The notes under the pieces were generated by a model that did not search any database, was not told the DNA's origin, and saw only the letters and a program-made list of their open reading frames with translations. This document shows positions 12,101 through 21,608 of a stretch of 64,000 nucleotides of DNA, in pieces. The stretch's first letter is position 1, and the number at the start of each line of letters is the position of its first letter. This DNA is from Pneumocystis sp. 'macacae' (taxonomy: Eukaryota; Ascomycota; Pneumocystomycetes; Pneumocystales; Pneumocystaceae): assembly GCA_018127085.1 (NCBI GenBank), contig CM030727.1, positions 1-64,000 of the forward strand, written 5' to 3'. The position numbers and the translations under genes are program-made.

Positions 12101-12177
12101 ATAAGCTCCTCATCAATCTCATCCTTCTTCCCCCCTGGATCCCGCCTCTTAACCGCCCGCGCCACCCCCCGCGCCAA
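9169..12177 (-). CDS. Major surface glycoprotein, junction-motif class (copy 1)
   Basis: Single open frame of about 1002 residues encoding a Pneumocystis Msg, a GPI-anchored, mannosylated surface protein used for attachment and antigenic variation. Cysteines spaced throughout in CxxLxxxC-like patterns, several repeated Msg domains, and N-glycosylation sequons are visible. The C-terminus has a Thr/Ser-rich stretch (THTSTSTSTSTTTSTVT) and then a hydrophobic tail ending LLGMMISVMI, the likely GPI signal. The frame starts at TTG (12177) inside the junction motif LARGVARAVKRR; no ATG exists between the preceding in-frame stop and this motif, and there is no signal peptide. It is therefore probably a silent donor, expressed only after recombination behind the upstream conserved sequence of the expression site. 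Kexin cleavage after KR is expected from family knowledge. GC content is higher than in the core genes. Confidence 0.93.
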   Translation of the reverse strand: MARGVARAVKRRDPGGKKDEIDEELILALILKKDNLEDKKCKEKLKGYCKNLKEADENFEKVDAKLKEICKNNGETKCTDLKTNLDKKHNNFKTKLQQSSGKQVLQLTEDDCSHQKECLFLEDAYPDDLKENCNKLRVNCYQKKRKEVAEKALLRALSGKLKEENSCKEKLKKVCLELSGESDELTEFCFDKEKTCQSLIAKEENVCKSLKGEVDNLLKNQNELETKCLPLLKKCYFYSTDCTGDGPKCKDLENSCQGKGVVYGRPGSDFEPTRPGLTLAEEIELQELYEEAARDGVYIGRPPTRDAAELLLLVSQSGVGSGAKEKCEDILKKKCKDLKEHKLLKGLCKSDNEASENGTKECAKLQEKETEGAKDLTTRLKDKYFAGTKPNTIIGWNYLPKFFTDKDCRTLESDCLYFGGQGGTDKPCDNLRAACYKKGLDAVANEAFQEKLRGSLQGSNGTWLENLQKEVAKVCKELKGLSDELFVLCMNPKNTALTLSTDLRMRAIYLLELLNERRDFPTRNDCKELEKKCKDLGPDSREIGWPCYTLNQNCRRLESAEQLEEELLKEKIEGLDDFNSCVEKLSKQCNTWSRRRDRFTLACLAQNVTCRIITKSVRSKCAALDGHMKAEEVVKNAKDDKKESLCSSWWPYCNKYMSSCRNLTANEDHTCKKLEEKCKSFIEQEELEVKAIDELKGHLKEKAECKAELDKYCAILKNATNKLNTLCTDSTGNNDENVRNKLCEKLIERVKKQCPKLEKKLIEAEKKLEERADEYEISRKAAEDALKKANLVLVTTRATNGSGNKAAAGPDAAKNAAQFRLVRRNVAAKITEDEIKAFDLVSQALSLYVELKEECQDLLKGCGFKEECEKCKDACNTIENKCNGLKPLEVTEHKVQIETKNITITIKETVGPGGEKTGDAEKCTSIQTTDVWVTHTSTHTSTSTSTSTTTSTVTLTSTRKCRPTKCTTEGEEAGEVKPSGALRMRGWGVKGVLLGMMISVMI
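12145..12177 (-). promoter_or_regulatory. Conserved recombination junction element, copy 1
   Basis: The 33 bp encode LARGVARAVKR, including a duplicated (A/T)RxV half. A 20-bp block (12142-12161 on the plus strand) is identical to the matching part of copy 2. In Pneumocystis this element is where silent msg genes join the expressed upstream sequence, and its KR is a kexin site. The start codon is TTG here, not ATG. Confidence 0.8.
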
Positions 12178-12479
12178 ATTCTGACCGACGACCCAAAAGC
12201 TAAGTTTGTTGGCTCATCTTAAGCTTTCACGCAGAAATGAAGACTATGATAAACGCTGTTTTAGTGTGCCCCTTCTTATCTTTCGTATCACGTGACAAAT
12301 ACAAAATTTGTGTGGGGTAAATGCGGGGTAAACGCGAGAGTAAAATTGCGGCAGATCAACACAAAATACTGATCAAACGGGGACACGGAAGAACTATGTA
12401 AGGATATGTTTTTTCAAATGCACTTCATGTTAATCATTCCCTAAATATACATGCCATCCCAAACCATGCTCATTTGTTC
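12178..12479. other. Msg intergenic spacer
   Basis: Short spacer between two Msg genes. It contains an ATCACGTGAC box at 12288-12297, an ATTTGTGTGGGGTAAATG element at about 12307 shared with the spacer at 8900, and CATTCCCTAAATATA at 12435-12449 shared with the 3' flank of copy 1. No TATA-driven promoter is evident for the downstream gene. Confidence 0.65.
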
Positions 12480-15400
12480 TTAAATCATAATTGAAATAAC
12501 CATTCCCAACAACACTCCCCTCATTACACTCCATCCCGTCATCTTTAGCCCTCCACTCGGCGTCACATCTCCTGCTTCATCTCCTGTCGTACATTTTGTA
12601 GGCTTGCACCGTCTTGTCGATGTCAGTGTCACCGTCGATGTAATAGTAGATGTAGATGTAGACGTGCTTGTGTGCGTCGACGTTTTCGTGACCCATGTAT
12701 CTGTCGTTTTAATTGACTTGCATTCTTCCACGGTCTCCCCTCCTGGTCCGACTGTCTTTGTTGTTGTTGTTGTGACGTTCTGTGTCACTATTTCCTGCGA
12801 TTTTATGTCCAGTGGCTTTAGATCGCCACATGTCTTGCCAATCCCTTTGCACACATCTTTTATGTTATCGCAATCATCCTTAATCCCGCAATCCGAGTTT
12901 AGCTGGGTGCATCGCTCCCTCAATTCTACATATCTTGCTAACACATCTGCTGCCAAATCCAATGCTCTCGCCTCTAGTTCTGTGACCGGCACATCTTTAG
13001 CCCCTCTCCGCACTACCTTTACATGCTTCATGGTATCTTTAACCCCACTTACTGCAGCGTGGTTTTTATCTTTGCCTTCAGCGTTATCTCCACCTGTCTT
13101 TGCAACTGATAAAACAAGATTAGATTTCTTCATTGCCTCTTCTGCTTTTTCTTTAAGTTCTTTGAATATCTTAGACTCATCTTTTAAGTCTTTTTCTTCT
13201 TGTTCTAATTTCGCTGGTAATACTCTACATTGCTCTCTCACTTCAGCTATTAGTTTCTCACAGAGCTTATTTCTAACTTCCTCAGGTTTCTTGGCATTGC
13301 CTTTAGTGCTATCTTCGCATAAACTATTTATTGACACGTTATTTACCTCTTTCAATACTGTACAATATCTTTCCAATGCAGGACCACATTCATTTTTGTC
13401 ACCCAATTTTCCGCGAAGCTCCACCTTGAGAGCATCTTCCAATGCCTTCCTGGTGTAAAATGGCTCACAGTATTTTTTAAGATTTATACAAAGTTCATTT
13501 TTTTTAAAAATATCTGGGCAGTTAGGCTCATATTTATCGCAATATGGATGCCAAAAAGGACAAACACCAGCCAATGACTCCATTTTCGTATAATTAGTTT
13601 TAAGAAAGTCGATGATATCTGATTTGTCTGTATTTTTCTTGAACACCTCGCATCTAGTTTGCACATCATCTACCATCAGCTTACACGTAGCGTTCTGGAA
13701 GGCACATACGAGAGAAAAGCGCCCGTCTCCTCTCCTAGTCCATAGACTACACTTTTTCTTCAAATATTCATTGCAATTTGCTTCGTTTTTCAGCGTATCC
13801 TTCTGCTCACTAAGTAAAAGTGTCTTCAGCAGTTCTGTCGTCCCCAGCCGCTCGCACTGCTGCTCCAGCGTATAGCACGGCCACCAAATTTCCCTTGAAT
13901 CATATCTCAGCTCCTCACACTTCCTCCCCAGCTCCTTGCAGTCCTTGTCCCCCGGGAAATCCCGCTTCTTGTCCAGTTGTTCCCGCAGAAAGACCATTCT
14001 CATTCGAAGATCATATGTAAGCAATCGGGCCGCCTTTGCTGGTTGTAAACACAGAGAAAACAACTCGTCGTACAGAAAAATCTCTCCATTTTCTTCTTTC
14101 AGTTCCTTACATACTTCCACTAGTTTTTTCTGAAATTCTTTAAGCCATGTTTCATTTAAACCGTGCAACCATCCTCTCATTTTTTCCTGCAAAACATTGT
14201 TTGCACGTGCCTCAAGCCCTTTCTTATAACATGCAGCTTTTACGTTCATACACGCTTTTTCTCCATCTGGGCAACTCCCTCCAAAATAAAAACAATAAGA
14301 TTCTAGTCTTACACATTCTTCTCTGCTAAAGAATGTTGGTAATTTTGTCCATTCAACAATTCCATCAGGTTTAACATAAAGACCATTTTTAAGAATTATT
14401 GGTGTAAGAGTCTCACAATTTTTTCTAATATCTTCTTGCAATTTTTCGCATTTTTTAGTTCCATTCTCACTAATTTTACCCTTATCACATAAACCTTCTA
14501 GAGCCTCATGTTTATGAGGATCTTTGCAGTGTTCTTTAAGGATTTTTTCACATTCGTCTTTTTCATGTTTCTTTTTAAGCCAGAACGCCAGCAAAGCAGT
14601 TGCATCCCTCACACGCTGCCCCCCGATAACAACGCCATCCTCCTCCGCCTTCCTGTAAAGCCCTTCCAGTCCTATGTCCTCTGCCAGCGATGCCGCCGGC
14701 CTCGTCGGATCAAAAGGCGGTCCTGGTGGTATATACGCGATGTGTTGCTTTTGACATTCTTCTGCCAATTTATCACAGTCTGGTATATATTCTTTACAAT
14801 TTTGGCTAGAAGTTTTATTGCATTCCGATTTATCCCCTTGACAGTTTCCTCTGTGAAAGTAACATTTCTCAAGCAGTGATAAACATTTTCCTCTTAATCC
14901 ATCCTTTTCAGCGAGCGCCTTTTTAACAATTCCTTCTAGAGAAGTGCATTTTTCCTCTCTTTTTGTTACAAATTTTTTGCACGTTATTTCTTGATCAAGG
15001 CAAAGTTTTGTTAACTCATTACTTTCTTGGCTCAATTCTAAACAAACTTCCTTGAGCTTTTTTTTACAATCATCATCACTCTCAATACTTCCGCGAACTG
15101 CTCTTAAAAGAACTTCTTCTGCCACTCCGTCTCTTTTTTTTTGATAACATTTATTCCTTAGCTCATTACACTTCTCTGTAAGTTCTTTTGGACATGCTCC
15201 TTCCAAAAACAAACATTGTTGTTCATTCTTTTTGCAATCATCATATGTTAATGTTGAAATTTCTTTTACTACGTCCCCCTCAAGTTTCGCTTTAAATGTA
15301 GTGCATTTTGTTCCAACATTTTTTTTTAATTGATTGCATTTCCCTTGATTTTTATCTTCACATATTTCCTTTAATTTTGAATGGGTATTAAAGTTTTGAT

Positions 15401-15551
15401 CTATTTTTTTTAATTCTTCACAGTATCCTTTTAATTTTTCTTTGCATTTTTGATCTTCTAAATCATCTTTCAAAATCAATGCAAAAATATGCTCCTCCTC
15501 AATCCCATCCTTCTGTGCTGCTTGTGCCCGCCTCTTAACCGCCCGCGTCAC
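12480..15551 (-). CDS. Major surface glycoprotein, junction-motif class (copy 2)
   Basis: Single open frame of about 1023 residues, clearly paralogous to copy 1 along its whole length: shared ALILK, LEDxKCKEKLKGYC, QKKRxxVAE and C-terminal motifs. A Thr/Ser-rich stretch precedes a hydrophobic tail ending LLGMVISIMI, a probable GPI signal. It begins at a GTG (15551) inside PTRAVTRAVKRR. The frame stays open a little further upstream but reaches a stop without an ATG, and no signal peptide is present. Like copy 1 it looks like a silent donor gene dependent on recombination at the junction element. The true boundary is the junction and not the GTG. I cannot tell whether any mRNA is made from this locus. 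Confidence 0.92.
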   Translation of the reverse strand: MTRAVKRRAQAAQKDGIEEEHIFALILKDDLEDQKCKEKLKGYCEELKKIDQNFNTHSKLKEICEDKNQGKCNQLKKNVGTKCTTFKAKLEGDVVKEISTLTYDDCKKNEQQCLFLEGACPKELTEKCNELRNKCYQKKRDGVAEEVLLRAVRGSIESDDDCKKKLKEVCLELSQESNELTKLCLDQEITCKKFVTKREEKCTSLEGIVKKALAEKDGLRGKCLSLLEKCYFHRGNCQGDKSECNKTSSQNCKEYIPDCDKLAEECQKQHIAYIPPGPPFDPTRPAASLAEDIGLEGLYRKAEEDGVVIGGQRVRDATALLAFWLKKKHEKDECEKILKEHCKDPHKHEALEGLCDKGKISENGTKKCEKLQEDIRKNCETLTPIILKNGLYVKPDGIVEWTKLPTFFSREECVRLESYCFYFGGSCPDGEKACMNVKAACYKKGLEARANNVLQEKMRGWLHGLNETWLKEFQKKLVEVCKELKEENGEIFLYDELFSLCLQPAKAARLLTYDLRMRMVFLREQLDKKRDFPGDKDCKELGRKCEELRYDSREIWWPCYTLEQQCERLGTTELLKTLLLSEQKDTLKNEANCNEYLKKKCSLWTRRGDGRFSLVCAFQNATCKLMVDDVQTRCEVFKKNTDKSDIIDFLKTNYTKMESLAGVCPFWHPYCDKYEPNCPDIFKKNELCINLKKYCEPFYTRKALEDALKVELRGKLGDKNECGPALERYCTVLKEVNNVSINSLCEDSTKGNAKKPEEVRNKLCEKLIAEVREQCRVLPAKLEQEEKDLKDESKIFKELKEKAEEAMKKSNLVLSVAKTGGDNAEGKDKNHAAVSGVKDTMKHVKVVRRGAKDVPVTELEARALDLAADVLARYVELRERCTQLNSDCGIKDDCDNIKDVCKGIGKTCGDLKPLDIKSQEIVTQNVTTTTTKTVGPGGETVEECKSIKTTDTWVTKTSTHTSTSTSTSTITSTVTLTSTRRCKPTKCTTGDEAGDVTPSGGLKMTGWSVMRGVLLGMVISIMI

Positions 15552-15563
15552 CGCCCGTGTAGG
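15531..15563 (-). promoter_or_regulatory. Conserved recombination junction element, copy 2
   Basis: The 33 bp encode PTRAVTRAVKR. The plus-strand block 15528-15547 is identical to 12142-12161. The first codon is CCT where an initiator would be expected, so translation cannot start here without an upstream partner. Confidence 0.78.
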
Positions 15564-16081
15564 ATCCTGCAGAACAAGACAATGTGTTTAGCTTCTATTT
15601 CATGTGCAGCTACTCTTCCAAGTTTATGAAGCGTACTTTTGCTTAGTCATCTCAACTATTTTGTATATCCATTCTCAAGTATAAAACATGGTTTAAAAGA
15701 ATCTTACAGTAAAAGCATGCATTGAATTTTTGTTCTTAAAAGACTTCTGAAACAATGTGAGGTTCCTTTAATATACATGATACGTTGCTATAAATTCTGA
15801 AAACGAGTTGAAAATATGAATCAGGTTGTATTTATGAAGAAATAAGGTTTCTCTAAAACGCTGGTTTTTCGGTCTTTTAAAAAAACTGATAAGATATTTT
15901 AAAAAATAAAAATACGTAATAGAAATTTAAGAAAATAAATATCAATTTTAGATGGTATTGTTAAAACATCTGTGTTTTAGATTAAATACATAATTATATT
16001 TCCCATATTCTAATACATGCTAATTTGTCCTGCAAATATTCCTTTGAACTCATTAAATTCCTTTTATGAAATGATTAAATG

Positions 16082-16198
16082 ATGCTGATAAACCCCATTA
16101 ACAATGCTAGTAAATTCTATTCAACAATGCTAATAAATCTCATTCAATAATGCCAATAAATTCCATTTAATAATGCTAATAAATCCCATTTCAAAATG
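16082..16198. repeat. Imperfect 23-bp tandem repeat, 5 copies
   Basis: ATGCTAATAAATCCCATT-like units begin at 16082, 16104, 16127, 16150 and 16173, so the period is 22-23 bp. Copies differ by several substitutions. Confidence 0.8.
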
Positions 16199-16450
16199 TT
16201 CCAGTATTATATCCTACAAATTTAAATACAAAACATCCCATAAAATCAAATAAAATGCTTAATAATTGTATTTCTCATGACATTTCATATATACTAACTA
16301 TTTTTAAAGGGTATCCTCTTAGCTTCTGCCTTAATTGTCCGTTGCGTTTTCAAAAATGTCCTCAGGATAAATGTATATGAATGGATAGAAAACAGATTAT
16401 AAAAAAGTATAACAAACATAAATTAGTCGAGTGAGGAATATAGATGAGCG

Positions 16451-16795
16451 TAATTTAAAATGGTGAATTGCTGAAAGATATAGGTTGGTGCAATTTAAAA
16501 TGGTGAATTGCTGAAAAATATAGGTTGGTGCAATTTAAAATGGTGAATTGCTGAAAGATATAGGTTGGTGCAATTTAAAATGGTGAATTGCTGAAAAATA
16601 TAGGTTGGTGCAATTTAAAATGGTGAATTGCTGAAAAATATAGGTTGGTGCAATTTAAAATGGTGAATTGCTGAAAAATATAGGTTGGTGCAATTTTAAA
16701 TGGTGAATTGCTGAAAAATATAGGTTGGTGCAATTTTAAATAGTGAATTGCTGAAAAATATAGGTTGGTGCAATTTTAAATGGTGAATTGCTGAA
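16451..16795. repeat. 40-bp minisatellite, about 8.6 copies
   Basis: The phrase TGGTGAATTGCTGAA recurs exactly every 40 bp, with ATAGGTTGGTGCAATTT filling the rest of the unit. Copies are nearly identical: AAAGATA alternates with AAAAATA, and a TTTAAAA to TTTTAAA change occurs in the last copies. It lies directly 3' of the next Msg gene. There are no unique spacers, so it is not a CRISPR array. Confidence 0.95.
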
Positions 16796-16908
16796 TACAA
16801 ATATACATGTCATCTCTTAAGCCATAATTATCTTAAATACATGTAGTCTGTTCCAAATTATGTTCATGTTTATCCCAAATGCATGTTTCTTTTTTTGATT
16901 TTAGTCAT

Positions 16909-19900
16909 TCATCCTAAATCATAGCTGAAATAACCATTGCTAGTAACTACTCCCTTTATCAGACTCCACTTGGTCATCTTTACGGCTTCACTTAGTTCTA
17001 CAACCCTTGTATCCTCTCTACTTTTTGTTATACACTTTATCGGCTTGCATTGCTTTTGTGAGGTCAATGTTGTAGTTGATGTTACGATAGACGTCTGTGT
17101 AGATGTGCGTGTGTATGTCGAGGTACTAGTAACCCATCTGTCTGTTGTGCGAATCGAGACACATTGTCCCTCTACTGTTACTGTCTTTTGCATTCCATCT
17201 AACTTTGTTTCCGTAATAGTTGTTGTTTCTATAATAGTTTGATTGATTGTCTGTTTTTCTGATGGTTTAATTTTTAATGGTTCCAATTGATTGCATGCTT
17301 CCTCGATTTTCTCACATGAATTTTTGTATTCAGGACAATCTTCTTTAAATCCGCACTCCAATAATAGACTTTTACACTCTACCTCCACTTCTGTATACAC
17401 CTCTAACGCTTCTGCAGCAAAACTAAATGTTTCAGCTTCCTTGTCAGTAACATCCATTTCTGTTTGTTTCTGTCGTAAATATATGGACTGATTCTTATAA
17501 GCTGTATCTGCTTCCAGATTTATCTTTATATTAGCATTCGCATTATAAAGTATAATTAACGTTGTATTATTTATATCGATATGTGTTTTTTGTTTATTCA
17601 AAGCAAATTTCATACTTTCTAACGCTTTTCTTGCAATTTCATTCAACTCTTCAACATGTCTTACATTTTTTTCTATTTTTGTCGCCATAGTATTTAGTCT
17701 CGTGGACAATTCTGCACATCTTTCTTTTATTCGTTCTGTTAGTTTTTGACATAACTCTGTTCTAGCTGTATCATTTTTAGCACCTGTACTATCATTACAA
17801 AAATTCTTGAATGCATGATTGTCCGTTTCGGTCCAATCTAAACAGTGCTCATCAAGAGCAGATTGGCATTTATCTTTTTCATTAAGGCTTCCTTGCAATT
17901 CATACATAACTTCATTTTCTTTGTTCTGCAATTCGCGATATGATCTACAATTTTCCTTTAATTTTTTGCACTTTCCATCTCCATTATCTTCTACAAGTTT
18001 CTCACAATTCGACATATACTTATCACAATAGGGTTCCCAGAGGTCGCATTCTGGTCCCTTATCTGTATTCTCACCTTTTGTTTTTTCTAAAACTTTCATA
18101 AAATCCATATTCTTTCCTAAAGTATTACATTTAAACTTAATATCTCTAGTAATTATCTGGCAAGTAGTGTTTAATTGTATACACGAAAGAGCAAACCCCA
18201 TTTTCTTTCTTTTGGATATGCTATTACATATTTTTGCAACTTCTCCTATGCATATGTTCAAATCGTTTAATTTTTTTACTTGTTTTTTTAACAAAATATC
18301 CTCTAATTCTTTTGCATTCTTTAAATGATCACATCGTTCCTTCAACGTAAGACACGGCAAATCGTTCATTCTTGAATCTTGCCCCAGTGTTTCGCATTTC
18401 TCTTGTAATTCTTTGCAATTCTCTTCATTAGGGAAATCCCTCTTCCAGCCTAAGCTGATTCTAAGTTCGCGACTCTGCCTTTCAATATCACGTTCAAGTG
18501 CATAACAAGTATCCCATGGTTGTAGACAAAAACCTATTAGTATGAGATTCTCGATATTAATTTTTTCCTTGCATAGTTTCAATAACTCATTAATACATGT
18601 TTCAAAAAAATTGGCTTCCTCTAAATTATGCAGCTTTCCTCTTAAGAGGGCCTGAAATAGTTGATAGTTTTTTCTAAAAAGCCGTGTCTTTAAACATGCT
18701 GATTTTAAATTGGTACACCCACTAGTCATTTTAATACCTATATTAGTACAAAGTGTTTGTAAATAAAAACACTCAGACACCAAATCTATACAAAGTCTTT
18801 GATCGAGCTCAGCAGATTGCTCGGACCAACCTAACACTATAGAATCTTTATCATCTGTGACATTCGACATTGATAAGCCATGCAATTTCAATTTTAAATC
18901 CTGGCATCTAGGTTTCAGCTTATTTTTTATGTCAGTACATATTTCTCTTTTATTTTCACTCATTTTTTTTTCAGTGTTATTATATAAATCTTTCAATTGA
19001 GATAAAGAACTACAAAACCCATAACATTCATTAATACTAGTTTCACACGCATCGAAACGATTATCTAAAATCAATGCCAAAAGATAAATAATATCTTTTG
19101 TTTTCGGTTTCCCAATTTCATCTCCAAATAATTCTTCGTGTTCTATTTCCTCCATTAGTGTAATTTCTTTTTTTAATGGATCAAGTATTAAATAAGATGG
19201 TATGTATTTTTTTTTTCTTCCACATTTTTCTTCTAGTTCCCTACAAATATTTTGAAAATCAGTATCACAGTTTGACTTGTGAAAGTGACATTCTTTAAGA
19301 AATAAAATGCAAATTTCTTTCGATATTTCAGTATTTTTAAATTTTTCTATATCTTTTTTTAACTCTATACATTTAGTCCTTTCTAATGCTACGAGGCCCT
19401 CGCATCTATGTGAGGGAGTTAAACAAAATTTCATTAGTTCATCACTTCTTCTCATGAATATAAGACATTTCTCGTTAATTACTTTTTCGCAATCTTCATT
19501 TGTTTTCAAATTTCCGGAAAATGCTCTTAAAAGAAACCTTGTTCTGAGATTATTTTGTTTTTCTTGTCGGCATAAACTTCTTAAATTATTACATTCCTTT
19601 TTAAAGTCTTCCGAACATGCTTCTTCCCACAAAATGCATTCATTTTGCATTGTACACTGATTAGACGCATCTAGCCGCCCAGTAGTGACAACTTTTAATC
19701 TTCTTTTAAATTCTTGACAATATTTTATAATATTTTCTTTAAAATTATTACATGTTTCTTCATAATTTTTATTTTGACAAAAGTCCTTCATTTCCGAGTA
19801 AAAAGTTAAGATTGTATCTGAAAGACCCATATTTTCTAATTTTTCACAGTATTCTTGTAATTTTTCTTGACATTGACTATTTATAGCATTTTTTTTTAAG

Positions 19901-20144
19901 ATTAAAACAAAAACTTTTTCTTTACTACAAAAAAATTATTAATTTTACACATTTTTGTATTACTTAAAAGTCCTCATACATTAGTGAAATTAATTGTACA
20001 TCTAATGATGGATTTAATGAAGTAGATCTTTTATGAATGAATTCTAAAAAAAATTAAAAATGAGAAAAAGAAAAAAATAATACCAATATTTTCTGAAAAG
20101 GCGTACGTGACATAAAAGAATCCGGCTAATGAAAATACCTTCAT
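16909..20144 (-). CDS. Msg-family protein with own signal-peptide exon (three exons)
   Basis: Spliced exons 20144-20084, 20043-19980 and 19924-16909 give 1046 residues. Exon 1 is a signal peptide (MKVFSLAGFFYVTYAFSEN). Exon 2 encodes EFIHKRSTSLNPSL, with a dibasic KR placed like the kexin site of the junction motif. Exon 3 continues VFVLILKKN and CQEKLQEYC, aligning with ALILK and CKEKLKGYC of the junction-class genes. Introns are 40 bp (GT-AG, 20083-20044) and 55 bp (GTATGA...TAG, 19979-19925). Cysteine-rich Msg repeats follow, then a Thr-rich stretch (TSTYTRTSTQTSIVTSTTT). Oddity: the C-terminus reads KGVVTSNGYFSYDLG; the usual hydrophobic MVISxMI tail is present in the DNA but one base out of frame, so the GPI signal is lost. 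It is probably a self-promoted Msg subfamily member. The splice model is my inference but phases agree throughout. Confidence 0.85.
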
Positions 20145-21608
20145 CTATAATGACAATAAATAATAATTTTTACAATGAATATTTCATATTTGACATTGAG
20201 ATATTGAGAAAAATTTTCAAATGAAAAACGATAAACGATAAACGCATAATTAATAGACGTTTAATTAATAGACGAATAACTATTTCTTTTATTAAGAATA
20301 TTGTTTTTATTATTACTATACATTTTTTATATTTTAAAAAGTTTATAAAAATTTACAAATATCAAAATAAATAGGAAATATTAAAAGTTTTAAATAACAT
20401 ATTTTTATTAATAATATTTCGTTGTATTATTATATATAAAAATATTATTATTCTACTTTTATCTTATCTCTAAAGTCGGTTCATTAGACTTTTATAAAGT
20501 TTTTTTTAAAACATAGTTTAATTTTAATTATTTATTTTTATTATTTTTATTTAAAATTATTGTATATATCTATTCATCCTTATTTATTTCATATAGCTGA
20601 TTTTATCTAGTTAAGATTTAAATTCAAGCCTATTTAGTTACATTTTCTTGTATTTCTTATATTCTTTTTCGTACTTTTCAAATTATAAAAGCGTTTCTTA
20701 GGTAATAATAATTATTTTTTAAAATATATTAATATTTTCAAGTATTTTACTGATTTTTGGCTAAAATTTTTATCCTTTTAGTTATTTGAGATTTTGTATA
20801 TTTTTTATATTAATATACTTTACACTTTATATTATTTCAATCTATTTTAAGAAATTCGCCTTTTATTTTAATCTAGTTTTTTTTTCTTAAAATATTTTTC
20901 GAATGTTTTTAACAGAATCTTAAATTATTTATTTTTTTCAGAATATTTAGTTTATTTCAATATTTTATAATATATCAAATATATCGCTTTTAGAATTAAT
21001 ATTTTCGTTTATTTATACATTTAATGTTTCAAGAGTTTAATTATTTTTCTTTTTTTTTAATTTTGTTTTAGATTTAAGTATTTTTTATTCCTTTGTTTAA
21101 AGTTTGGTTTTTTATATATTTCATATTTTATATCATCAAATCTATGGTATTTTTAAATCTTCCCTTGTATAGATACCATTTTTAAAACTGCTGAATGTTT
21201 TCTTTGATAAGGATATTTTTTTAATATATAAGTTGTCTAAAATCTAAGCCTTCATTATTAAAAAGCTGTATTAATTTCCAAAAAGAATATTTTATTTCTT
21301 AAAAAAGAAATAATAATTTCAGAGAATAAATAAATAAATATATACAATATATTTAGTTATATTTACATTTTCTATAGTTTTATCAAGGATAAATCGTAGA
21401 ATAAAAAATCGTCTTTTAAATTATGATTAATTATTAAATCCTTGAAAATTACAATTTACTAGTTAGTTTGGTATTTATAGAATCATAATTTTTATATTTA
21501 CTTTCCAAAAATATCCAAATGAATTTTCCACCTGTATAGATGATTATTAGTTTTACCAATTATTATCAAAAATATTTTATAAAAATATCAATAAATAATG
21601 TTTTAATC
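20145..21608. other. AT-rich spacer and promoter region, no gene
   Basis: Very AT-rich sequence with no supported coding frame. The part nearest 20145 should contain the promoter of the three-exon Msg gene, and the part nearest 21608 the 3' flank of the proline-rich Msg gene. No distinct motif stands out. Confidence 0.5.

Larger units (their letters stand above)
15564..16908. other. Intergenic spacer between Msg classes
   Basis: AT-rich spacer marking the change from GC-richer junction-motif Msg genes to AT-richer self-promoted ones. It holds two tandem repeats, listed separately, and the 3' flank of the next Msg gene. No open frame is supported. Confidence 0.6.

Noticed and set aside
9142..15533. 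Plus-strand open frames opposite the Msg genes, up to 284 codons
   Set aside because: Mirror frames of the Msg coding sequence; the composition follows the antisense of Thr/Ser and Cys codons.
13484..15551. Possible upstream exon for Msg copy 2 (ATGCATGCTTTTACT before a GTAAGA near 15690)
   Set aside because: The frame fits but the intron would be about 143 bp and the exon encodes no signal peptide; the junction-element explanation is better.
16451..16795. CRISPR-like array
   Set aside because: The 40-bp units abut without unique spacers and the genome is eukaryotic; it is a minisatellite.
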